NCBI GenBank assembly: GCA_026692825.1
Contig: JAPLOC010000137.1
Location: 1 to 5,932 of the forward strand
Length of the DNA: 5,932 nucleotides
Reading direction: 5' to 3'
From: Planctomycetota bacterium
Lineage (GTDB): Bacteria; Planctomycetota; Planctomycetia; Planctomycetales; Planctomycetaceae
Shown: piece after piece, positions 1 to 5,932 of the stretch
Layout: each line of letters begins with the position of its first letter
How positions within the stretch are numbered: the stretch's first letter is position 1
Notes under the pieces: model-generated
Told to the model about the DNA's origin: nothing
Seen by the model: only the letters and a program-made list of their open reading frames with translations
Database searches by the model: none
Program-made: the position numbers and the translations under genes

Positions 1-69
1 ATCCGCAAGCCCAATTCAAAAAGAATTCGCGGAACCCTATTTCAGTTTCCCATCCGTCCACGATTTTTG

Positions 70-98
70 TTGACCGCCTTTCTCCGTTCCGCTATTTT
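70..98 (+). promoter_or_regulatory. Candidate sigma70-type promoter of the glycosyltransferase gene
   Basis: TTGACC at 70-75 matches the -35 consensus at five of six bases. TATTTT at 93-98 matches the -10 consensus at four of six. The spacer is exactly 17 bases. Transcription would begin near 105, leaving a short leader of about 40 bases before the ATG at 144, which suits the position of the ribosome binding site. This is pattern matching only, and planctomycete promoters are less well characterised than those of enterobacteria. Confidence 0.45.
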
Positions 99-132
99 CC
101 CGCCCCGACCCAAACCCGCAATCTCATCTCAC

Positions 133-137
133 AAGGA
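133..137 (+). promoter_or_regulatory. Ribosome binding site that decides the glycosyltransferase start
   Basis: AAGGA lies six bases before the ATG at 144 but only three bases before the in-frame GTG at 141. The spacing favours ATG 144 as the true start, one codon shorter than the longest reading. The ATG at 137 overlaps this motif and opens a different, shadow frame. Confidence 0.6.
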
Positions 138-143
138 TGTGTG

Positions 144-1856
144 ATGTCGTCCGCCTCCGCCACCCCCTCCGAACCTCTTCCCAAATTCTGGCGCGAGGTG
201 GAGTGCTGGCTACTCGTTCTGTTCGTCGCCCTCTCCTTTGGATTGCGCTTGGGAGATCTCACCATCCGAGGCGAGGAAACACGCCGGGCGCTCATCGCCC
301 GCGAAATGCTCGATACTGGCGATTGGCTTGTCCCCCGCACTCAAGGACAACCCCTTCTCAGTCGACCTCCGCTGCAAAACTGGATCATCGCTGGCATCTC
401 AATGGTGCAGGGCCAGATCAACGAATGGACCGTCCGCCTTCCCAGCATCCTCTCCATCTTCGCGACCGCCCTCCTGGTTTACGCGTACGCCCGCTCTTTC
501 CTGTCGAAACTCGGCGCGTTCGCCTCTGGAATGGTCTTCTCCAGTCTGGGGCAGGTGATCGAACTCGGTCGGTTCGGCGAAACCGACGCCATGTTCACCC
601 TGTTCGTCGCCGGCTCACTTCTGGTGTGGCACCTCGGTTTCCTGCGCAACTGGAATCCCTACCTCACCTGGTGCCTGGGCTACGGCCTCGCCGCACTGGG
701 GACACTCACCAAAGGTCCGCAGGCTCCGGTCTATTTTGTCTCCATTGTCGGGATGACCCTGCTGATCAAGTGGCGTGCGGGCTATGCCTTCAAACTCGCC
801 CACCTCGCGGGGATCGCGCTGTTCGCCGTTTTGGTCGGAGCCTGGCAGATTCCATTCATGAAAACACTCGGCTCAGATGCCGGGGGAGACATCTATGTCT
901 CCGACGTGGGCCATCGCTTCCTGGATGCGACTTGGGGATCTTTCCTCGAACACTTCGCCGAATATCCTTTGGAACTGCTCGCCTGCCTTCTCCCCTGGTC
1001 GGCTCTGTTTGTCGTTTGGAACCGCCCCGGGTTCCGACAGTCGTTGTCGGGAAAATGGCCGCAGGTCGGATTCCAGATCACAGCGATTCTCGTCGCGTTT
1101 CCCAGCGTCTGGTTGCCCCCTGGCTCGCGTCCGCGGTACTTCATGTCGCTCTATCCGTGCGTCGCCCTGTTGTTGGGGGCCACCATCGACCGACTCGCGT
1201 TCGCCGCCGCTGACGCCGAGTGGCGACGGATCTGGCCCTGGTTCCTGCGGGGCTGCTCCATCGCGATTGGCGCGGTGGGGATCGCGATTCTTGGTGTGTC
1301 GGTGGTCGACGCGGGGGTCTGGTTCGCGCAACCCATCACGTTCGCTTTGGCATACTGCACAGCGACCTCTCTCGCAAGCGCGCGGTTGTGGCGACTGGCG
1401 ACCGACGGGCGCGAGCCGGCGTTTCGGGCGGCGATTGTCACGATTGCCGGCTTTGTTGCGCTGACACAGGTCGGTGTCATGATCAACGCACACCTCTCAA
1501 CCACTCCCAACACAATCGCCGCCGTTCAGGAGTTGAAAGAACTGCTTCCTCCTGGAACCCGACTCGTCAGCATGAATATGGCGCACCACATGTTCGTGTT
1601 CCATTACGGCGAAGTCCCCTTTGTGAAGTGGCCCGAGTCGGGGTACGACGTGCCCGACGATCTGGAATACTTTTGCGTTGACGCGCGGGAACTCGACGGA
1701 AAGAAACTGCCGTTCGAGTGGAAGGAAGTGTTCGTGGTCCCCTGCACCAAACACAAGGTGCAACTCTACCAGTTGCGCATGATAATCGGGCGGCGGATTT
1801 CGCGGCAACCAGCGGCCGACGATGCGCTGGCGAATGCGGAAATCGACCTGGAATAG
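144..1856 (+). CDS. Glycosyltransferase family 39 (ArnT/PMT-like) integral membrane protein
   Basis: A 570-residue polytopic membrane protein of the GT-C fold. Such enzymes transfer a sugar from a polyprenyl-phosphate donor to lipid or protein on the outer face of the cytoplasmic membrane. Seen in order: a first membrane span near 21-36; an acidic loop GEETRRALIAREML (43-56) followed by GDWLVPR and SRPPLQNW (about 73-80), the ArnT-like N-terminal signature; GETDAMFTL (145-153), which holds the second conserved acid, Asp148; TKGP (189-192); and PRYFMSLYP (330-338), equivalent to the RRY-LPLYP motif of ArnT. Further hydrophobic spans lie near 99-117, 122-140, 151-166, 218-237, 272-293, 310-326, 367-390 and 429-448. 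Residues from about 450 form a soluble tail. The usual Asp of the first loop is Glu here (Glu44/Glu45). The acceptor and sugar cannot be told from sequence, and the gene is not identifiable as arnT itself. It has its own promoter and converges on the next gene. Confidence 0.88.
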   Translation: MSSASATPSEPLPKFWREVECWLLVLFVALSFGLRLGDLTIRGEETRRALIAREMLDTGDWLVPRTQGQPLLSRPPLQNWIIAGISMVQGQINEWTVRLPSILSIFATALLVYAYARSFLSKLGAFASGMVFSSLGQVIELGRFGETDAMFTLFVAGSLLVWHLGFLRNWNPYLTWCLGYGLAALGTLTKGPQAPVYFVSIVGMTLLIKWRAGYAFKLAHLAGIALFAVLVGAWQIPFMKTLGSDAGGDIYVSDVGHRFLDATWGSFLEHFAEYPLELLACLLPWSALFVVWNRPGFRQSLSGKWPQVGFQITAILVAFPSVWLPPGSRPRYFMSLYPCVALLLGATIDRLAFAAADAEWRRIWPWFLRGCSIAIGAVGIAILGVSVVDAGVWFAQPITFALAYCTATSLASARLWRLATDGREPAFRAAIVTIAGFVALTQVGVMINAHLSTTPNTIAAVQELKELLPPGTRLVSMNMAHHMFVFHYGEVPFVKWPESGYDVPDDLEYFCVDARELDGKKLPFEWKEVFVVPCTKHKVQLYQLRMIIGRRISRQPAADDALANAEIDLE

Positions 1857-1880
1857 TCCGTCCTACTGGCCGGGAGCTTC
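1857..1880. other. Gap between convergent stop codons, no terminator seen
   Basis: Only 24 bases separate the TAG of the glycosyltransferase (1854-1856) from the TAG of the minus-strand propeller gene (1881-1883). I see no strong stem-loop and no T-run in it on either strand. Termination must therefore be factor-dependent or occur inside the opposing gene, and overlapping antisense 3' ends are likely. Confidence 0.6.
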
Positions 1881-3893
1881 CTACGGCAGCATCCAGTCGC
1901 GCACCAACGGCAACACTGGGGCCAGCCAGTAGTACACTGAGAACGCGACCAGCGACGCCAGCGGCAATGTCCCACTCCACGAATTCCGTCGGACGATTGC
2001 CATGGCGGCGAGTGTCGTGGGAACTGAAAACACGCCGCAGATCAGGAAGACCCATTCGTGTGGCAGACTCTGATCTCGCAACAGCAAGAAGTACGCGGCG
2101 CAAATGGCGATCAGAATTGCACCGGCGAGTCTCGCCCGGTGTTTCAACGCGCGCTCGGAAGGCCAGTGCCAGAGTTCAAGTGAATACGCCAGCGATGTTT
2201 GAAACGCTCCATAAATCGCGGCGGGCCAGGTCAGCACGAAGTCGTTGTTGAACCGGTTGGCAAGCGGCGTCACCACGATTCCCAGAACGATGAGTGTCCC
2301 TCCCAGGGACGCGAACGCCCACTCATGAGACGTGTGGACCGACGGGTCGAAGCCATTGGCCTCGACGCCGCGGTCAACGGCGTTCCTGATGTGTTGGCGA
2401 CGTGTGACGCACATCGAAAGGACGCAAGCGGGGAGCCAACAGCCGAGAAGGCAAAACAGGTACCAGCGCACCAGCTCACTGGGTTCCGCCCGCATGAAGG
2501 GATGCTCGCGTTCGCCTCCCAGCAGCCAGGCCCAGTGCCAGCGACGCCAGAGAGGCCGGGTTGGAATTGTGGCCGTGGCGTCGCGCGGGGGATTGACTGG
2601 ATCACCAACTCCCAGCCAGAAGCAGGCGGCCCGGCCGTGCGATCGAACAATCACCCGCCCGTCAGCCAGCGCGGGGGCGGTCCAGCACACTTCGTCTTCA
2701 AAGACAGTCCGCCGGCCCAGTTCGACGTATTGATCGCGGTCGGCGCGCGCCAGGATCAATTCTCCTCTGTCATTGAACAGAATGAGTTTCCCATCGGCGA
2801 CGATCACAGTCGCGTGTCCCGGATCACTCGACGACCACCGCACTTTGCCGTCGCTGGTATTCAGGCAACGGAATTCACCACGCGATGGTCGGTGCGCCTT
2901 CGCCTGCACATCTTTCAAGTCGAAGCCGTAGATCGCTCCCTCGAATGCGACGCTGGACGCGGTATCGTTCGAGAGTGACGGGGACTGCCAGGCGATTTTG
3001 CCTGACAACTTCGGATCGCCCCCCTCGGCGCGTTCGATTTGCAAACGATACGCACTCGCGCCGGCGCGAAAGGGAGAGCTGACCACCAGTAACGAGTCTG
3101 CGAACAACGGAGCCGCCGCGTGTTCGTCATAGCCGGCCGACAGATCCAGACGCCACACTTCGCGTCCGGTTGTCCGTTCATGAACCACCAGGCAGTTCTG
3201 CAAGAAATTGGCAACCAGCTCGACGCCATCAAGTTTGAACGGCGTGGGAGTGCAATAGCTCGCGGGGTCATCGCCATGGCTCCAGAGACGCGAGCCATCC
3301 TTCAGACTCAAGGCAACGACAGCGGCGTTTTTTCCACCGACTGGAAGATAGATTCGGCCGTCTCGCACCAGGGGTGAAGCCGCACACCCAAACCCGGTTC
3401 CCGAAAGTCCATACACTTTCTTGAGATCGACCTGCCAGATCTCGCGGCCGTGTTGAAGATCAAGACAACCCAGCAGGCCATTGGGGGCGTGAAAGACAAC
3501 CACATCCTCTGCGATCGCTGGCGTTGACCTCGGGCCGGGGTAGATGCCAACTGGATCGTACGCCTCGGCGTACTTGTGCTCCCACAACACGCCACCGTCG
3601 CGAACATCGAGACAGAGAACGTACTGCCCCAGTGGCGTCTGATACTGGGTGATGGCCCGGCCTCCCGCGATCGCGAAACCGGAGAAACCTTGGCCGAGTC
3701 GGACGGTCCACAAGAGGGGAGGACCGTCGGCAGTCCAGGAGTCGGCGAGCGTCTCGTCGATCGCAATTCCATCGGAATTCGGTCCGCGGATCTGCGGCCA
3801 GTCTCCCCCCTGAAGACTCCCGGCGATAAGGCAGTACGCAATCAGCAGTTCCAGGGGAATCACCCAGCGCAAACAGTGTGGAAATCTGGTCAC
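1881..3893 (-). CDS. PQQ-like beta-propeller protein with a C-terminal multi-span membrane domain
   Basis: A 670-residue protein read on the minus strand. The N-terminus is a Sec-type signal: Arg9, a hydrophobic core at about 11-25, and a possible cleavage after AGS (24-26). The mature part opens with DWPQIRGPNSDG (31-42), the usual opening of planctomycete PQQ-like proteins. Blade-type repeats of the pattern LD..DG..LW are visible at 91-106, 141-157, 192-207, 235-251 and 341-357, together with GRIYLPVGG and DGKLILF strands, so residues 31-430 form a propeller outside the cytoplasm. Residues 431-470 are a linker. From about 475 there are roughly six hydrophobic spans (475-496, 526-546, 553-573, 586-606, 613-634, 642-662). 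The start is GTG at 3893: it is the most upstream start before an in-frame stop near 3972, and it gives a complete signal peptide. No good ribosome site precedes it. Val11 (GTG at 3863) is a possible later start. These propellers often lack bound PQQ and serve as binding scaffolds, so no reaction can be assigned. Confidence 0.87.
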   Translation of the reverse strand: MTRFPHCLRWVIPLELLIAYCLIAGSLQGGDWPQIRGPNSDGIAIDETLADSWTADGPPLLWTVRLGQGFSGFAIAGGRAITQYQTPLGQYVLCLDVRDGGVLWEHKYAEAYDPVGIYPGPRSTPAIAEDVVVFHAPNGLLGCLDLQHGREIWQVDLKKVYGLSGTGFGCAASPLVRDGRIYLPVGGKNAAVVALSLKDGSRLWSHGDDPASYCTPTPFKLDGVELVANFLQNCLVVHERTTGREVWRLDLSAGYDEHAAAPLFADSLLVVSSPFRAGASAYRLQIERAEGGDPKLSGKIAWQSPSLSNDTASSVAFEGAIYGFDLKDVQAKAHRPSRGEFRCLNTSDGKVRWSSSDPGHATVIVADGKLILFNDRGELILARADRDQYVELGRRTVFEDEVCWTAPALADGRVIVRSHGRAACFWLGVGDPVNPPRDATATIPTRPLWRRWHWAWLLGGEREHPFMRAEPSELVRWYLFCLLGCWLPACVLSMCVTRRQHIRNAVDRGVEANGFDPSVHTSHEWAFASLGGTLIVLGIVVTPLANRFNNDFVLTWPAAIYGAFQTSLAYSLELWHWPSERALKHRARLAGAILIAICAAYFLLLRDQSLPHEWVFLICGVFSVPTTLAAMAIVRRNSWSGTLPLASLVAFSVYYWLAPVLPLVRDWMLP

Positions 3894-4014
3894 GCGGTGG
3901 CTCGCGAAAGGGCAAGCAGAGATGTTGGCATTTGTAGTGAGCGCCGGGAACTGATTTTGATCATACGCGAATCAGCAACGGCGTACGACTGTTGGTCAAA
4001 GTCGGTTCGGTCCG

Positions 4015-4115
4015 TGTGAGTCCTGGGGCTGCCCCGAGTGCGTTGCCCTAATGAAGCCCGCATTTTCAAAATGCGCGGCCCGCTGTGCGATCTACGTCGC
4101 TCTACGCACTCCAGG
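4015..4115. repeat. Intergenic repeat copy A, with inverted ends and central hairpin
   Basis: It shares TGTGAGTCCTGG (4015-4026), AGTGCGT (4037-4043) and a 21-base block at 4072-4092 with copy B; that block matches at 19 of 21 bases. Its ends are inverted: CCTGG (4022-4026) pairs with CCAGG (4111-4115), and GAGTGCGT (4036-4043) pairs perfectly with ACGCACTC (4104-4111), so the two pairings compete for one base. Inside lies the palindrome CGCATTTTCAAAATGCG (4059-4075), and GGGGCTGCCCC (4025-4035) could form a small side arm. Together these could fold as a multi-arm hairpin in RNA or a cruciform in DNA. No transposase or coding content is present, so it may be a REP-like or miniature element. 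On the minus strand its translation contains RRSHSGPR, which copy B also encodes in slightly different form. Confidence 0.6.
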
Positions 4116-4247
4116 CTGGCGCAACCTCCCAAGCGAGCCGTCCGTCGCCAAATGAGTTGGCCATCGTCGGGGCTTCGCCTCTTCGCCGGAACACTCGCCA
4201 TTCCGCGACGCCCCTCGTCGAGTTGCTTTTTTTAGGATGAAATTTGT

Positions 4248-4366
4248 TGTGAGTCCTGGCGAAGCCCCCAGTGCGTCGTTTTGTCGGCGGAAGCACATAG
4301 GGCCAGTCTTTCGGAGAAAGACGACTACGTTGCGAGTGCGTGGCTCGCTGTGCGATCGCCGACACT
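4248..4366. repeat. Intergenic repeat copy B
   Basis: Same orientation as copy A, 233 bases further on. It shares TGTGAGTCCTGG (4248-4259), AGTGCGT (4270-4276) and the block at 4337-4357 ending GCTGTGCGATC. The middle is longer than in copy A (89 versus 57 bases between block starts) and of unrelated sequence, yet it also carries a hairpin: GTCTTTC-GGA-GAAAGAC at 4306-4322, a perfect 7-base stem. The right inverted end is degenerate: CGACACT (4360-4366) can pair with AGTG...TCG (4270-4278) if two bases bulge. On the minus strand the conserved block reads RRSHSEPR. It lies about 45 bases before the candidate promoter of the DUF1501 gene. Confidence 0.55.
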
Positions 4367-4410
4367 CGACGCCGTTGAACTTCACGTATCTCCTCCCCAT
4401 TCTTCCCGCG

Positions 4411-4440
4411 TGGACTCGCTCCCCCATTCGCGAGTATCAT
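4411..4440 (+). promoter_or_regulatory. Candidate promoter of the DUF1501 gene
   Basis: TGGACT (4411-4416, four of six -35 bases) is followed after 18 bases by TATCAT (4435-4440, five of six -10 bases). Transcription would begin near 4447, about 33 bases before the ATG at 4480. If correct, the alternative in-frame ATG at 4453 would have almost no leader, which argues for the later start. The -35 match is modest, so this is only a candidate. Confidence 0.3.
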
Positions 4441-4464
4441 CAATGCGTCCTGATGCTTCCCCTC

Positions 4465-4469
4465 AGAGG
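4465..4469 (+). promoter_or_regulatory. Weak ribosome binding site of the DUF1501 gene
   Basis: AGAGG lies ten bases before ATG 4480. It lies downstream of the alternative in-frame ATG at 4453 and so cannot serve that start. It supports 4480, although the spacing is at the long end of normal. Confidence 0.35.
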
Positions 4470-4479
4470 TTCCGGTTCC

Positions 4480-5932
4480 ATGCAGCGAGTTCTTGGAAAC
4501 ACCGCCCGTTTGTGCGACGGCATGAATCGTCGCGAGGCGCTGCAGATCGGTGGATTGGGTGCGTTTGGACTCGGGCTGGGTCAGGCGCTCAACCTGCGCA
4601 ACGCGCAGGGATCCCCTGCGGGATTCGATTCCTCGTTTGGCAAAGCGAAATCGTGCATCCTGCTGTTTCCGTACGGCTCGCCGCCGCAGCACGAGACGTT
4701 CGACCCCAAACCCGAAGCCCCTGCCGAGATCCAGGGGGAAATGAAGGCAATCGCCAGCTCGGCACCCGGGATCTCCATCTGCGAGTACCTGCCGCACCTG
4801 GCGACCGTCATGGATCGCCTGACCGTCGTCCGTTCTGTGACCCATCCGTATCCGCTGCACTGTGTCGCCTACTCGACCAGCGGAAACCCGGAATACGACG
4901 TTTCGCTCGAGACAAAGCCCCGCGATGTTCGGCACTGGCCCTATTTGGGTTCAGTGGTCGGTTACGCGCGCGATCAGCAGGCGGGGTCGGTCCCCCCGGA
5001 TATGCCGCGCAATATCGGCCTCCCCTGGCTGCTGAATTCGAAGAGCGACATTGTGCCGCTGGCGGGGCCCTATTCGGCATTTCTCGGACAACAGTACGAC
5101 CCGTTCTGGCCAACCTTTTCCGGGCCGGGAACCAAAGTGGGACCGAAACTGAGCGACGGCCAGACAAAGCAGGTGATCGACCCGTACGCGGGCTGCACAC
5201 CCGAGGGGCGATTTGTATTGAGCGACGAAGGGGCCGGGGCCGCCGACCTGGCGATTGACCGGCTGAACCGACGTCGGTCGCTGCTCGACCAGTTCGACGA
5301 TGTTCGGCGGGGGCTTAATCGCGACGCGCGCGTCCAGACGTTCGACCGGCACCGCCAGATGGCGTTTTCGCTGCTCACGTCCAACCGCCTGCGCGGCGCA
5401 CTCGATATTTCGAAAGAGCCGGCCGAGCGCCGGGCGCGGTACGGAATGACGCTGTTCGGCCAATCGTGCCTGGCGGCCCGTCGGCTGGTGGAAGCGGGCT
5501 GTCCGTTTATCACGGTGTTCTGGGACGCCTATGAGATCTTCGCCGGCTGTGCCTGGGACACCCATGCGAACCACTACCCTCGGCTGAAGGAGTATCTGCT
5601 TCCGGGAATGGACTTGGCGTTTTCGGCATTGATTCTCGACCTCGAAGAACGGGGACTGCTCGATGAGACGCTCGTTCTCTGGATGAGCGAGCATGGTCGG
5701 ACGCCTCAAATCGATTCCAAGCCGATCGGCGCCGGCCGACACCACTGGTCGCGGGCGTATTCGATCGCGGCGGCGGGGGGCGGAGTGGCGAAGGGGCGTG
5801 TGGTGGGGAGTACCGATCCGACCGGGGGAGAGGTTGCTGACACGCCGGTCTCGCCAAAGGATCTGCTGGCGACTTCGCTGCACCTCCTGGGAATTGATCC
5901 CCATCTGACCGTCCCCAATCTCGACGGTCGCC
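4480..5932 (+). CDS. DUF1501 family protein (alkaline phosphatase/sulfatase superfamily), 3' end cut by the window
   Basis: An open frame of 484 codons reaches the last base without a stop; the family is usually slightly longer, so perhaps 10-20 residues are missing. The N-terminus MQRVLGNTARLCDGMNRREA has the leader typical of planctomycete members. Its twin arginines (17-18) and hydrophobic stretch (about 22-37) indicate Tat export. Family landmarks follow: LLFPYGSPPQHETFDPKP (61-78), ICEYLPHLATVMDRLTVVRS (100-119), HPYPLH (122-127), the Arg-rich LDQFDD segment (about 261-274), WDTHANHYPRLKEYLLP (359-375), ERGLLDETLVLWMSEHGRTP (390-409), GAGRHHWSRAYS (418-429) and VSPKDLLATSLHLLGIDP (457-474). 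Asp360, His362, Glu404, His405 and His421/His422 are candidate metal ligands by analogy with the superfamily; no activity is proven for it. ATG 4480 fits the family leader better than 4453, which would add nine residues, or 4522, which would remove LCDG. DUF1501 genes often sit beside DUF1549/DUF1553 cytochrome-like genes, which may lie beyond the right edge. Confidence 0.9.
   Translation, partial: MQRVLGNTARLCDGMNRREALQIGGLGAFGLGLGQALNLRNAQGSPAGFDSSFGKAKSCILLFPYGSPPQHETFDPKPEAPAEIQGEMKAIASSAPGISICEYLPHLATVMDRLTVVRSVTHPYPLHCVAYSTSGNPEYDVSLETKPRDVRHWPYLGSVVGYARDQQAGSVPPDMPRNIGLPWLLNSKSDIVPLAGPYSAFLGQQYDPFWPTFSGPGTKVGPKLSDGQTKQVIDPYAGCTPEGRFVLSDEGAGAADLAIDRLNRRRSLLDQFDDVRRGLNRDARVQTFDRHRQMAFSLLTSNRLRGALDISKEPAERRARYGMTLFGQSCLAARRLVEAGCPFITVFWDAYEIFAGCAWDTHANHYPRLKEYLLPGMDLAFSALILDLEERGLLDETLVLWMSEHGRTPQIDSKPIGAGRHHWSRAYSIAAAGGGVAKGRVVGSTDPTGGEVADTPVSPKDLLATSLHLLGIDPHLTVPNLDGR

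Larger units (their letters stand above)
3894..4479. other. Divergent intergenic region carrying two structured repeats
   Basis: No credible gene lies in these 586 bases. The open frames present give low-complexity, Arg/Ser-rich translations without recognisable domains. From left to right the region holds: the leader of the minus-strand propeller gene (about 3894-4014), with only a weak TATGAT on the minus strand at 3965-3960 and no matching -35; repeat copy A (4015-4115); a stretch without recognisable content (4116-4247) apart from GGGGCTTCGCC at 4169-4179, a small CGACG/CGTCG stem at 4206-4220 and seven T at 4227-4233; repeat copy B (4248-4366); and the probable promoter and leader of the DUF1501 gene. 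Confidence 0.7.

Noticed and set aside
3..32. Imperfect hairpin at the left edge (CCGC/GCGG and AATTC/GAATT arms)
   Set aside because: The stem is short, interrupted and A/T-rich, with no T-run after it. The upstream gene it might serve is outside the window.
137..1213. Long plus-strand open frame overlapping the glycosyltransferase (358 codons)
   Set aside because: Its translation is Arg/Pro-rich with no domain, while the frame starting at 144 shows clear family motifs and membrane spans. It is a GC-rich shadow frame.
3960..3999. Minus-strand promoter for the propeller gene from TTGACC (3999-3994) and TATGAT (3965-3960)
   Set aside because: The two boxes are 28 bases apart, far from the 16-18 needed, and neither has a suitable partner at the right distance.
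4206..4233. Possible intrinsic terminator: CGACG/CGTCG stem followed by seven T
   Set aside because: The stem is only five pairs, the T-run begins six bases after it, and no plus-strand gene lies upstream within the window to be terminated there.
3890..4427. Minus-strand frames in the intergenic region as possible small genes
   Set aside because: The similar peptides (RRSHS.PR) come from the two DNA repeat copies, and no start signal or domain is present. The DNA repeat explains the resemblance better.
4281..5258. Plus-strand open frame of 325 codons overlapping the start of the DUF1501 gene
   Set aside because: The frame starting at 4480 carries the recognisable DUF1501 sequence to the window edge. 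The 4281 frame has no recognisable domain and runs through repeat copy B.
4951..5904. Minus-strand open frame of 317 codons opposite the DUF1501 gene
   Set aside because: Antisense shadow of a strongly supported gene. It is Arg/Pro-rich with no family features.

Overview
The window looks like a piece of a planctomycete chromosome. Its base composition is GC-rich. All three genes belong to families that are greatly expanded in Planctomycetes: an ArnT-like glycosyltransferase, a PQQ-type beta-propeller protein beginning with the characteristic DWPQ-RGPN segment, and a DUF1501 protein with the leader pattern RVLG...LCDG.NRRE. The lineage call rests on family resemblance only. I do not assign a genus.

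Layout. Positions 1-143 are a leader with a good sigma70-like promoter and a Shine-Dalgarno sequence. Positions 144-1856 (+) encode a polytopic glycosyltransferase family 39 protein. Only 24 bases later ends a convergent gene, 3893-1881 (-), which encodes an exported beta-propeller protein with an unusual C-terminal block of about six membrane spans. Next comes a noncoding stretch of about 590 bases (3894-4479) containing two diverged copies of a structured repeat with inverted ends and a central hairpin. From 4480 (+) to the window edge runs a DUF1501 protein, open to the last base and lacking only its C-terminal tail.

The genes do not form an operon: the first two converge, and the second and third diverge across the repeat-bearing spacer. 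All three products are predicted to act at or beyond the cytoplasmic membrane (integral glycosyltransferase, Sec-exported membrane-anchored propeller, Tat-exported phosphatase-superfamily protein). Nothing shows that they share a pathway.

I found no defence locus, CRISPR array, mobile element, tRNA or rRNA, and no clear new multi-gene system. The best leads are the paired intergenic repeats, the propeller fused to a membrane domain, and the altered putative active-site segment of the DUF1501 protein.
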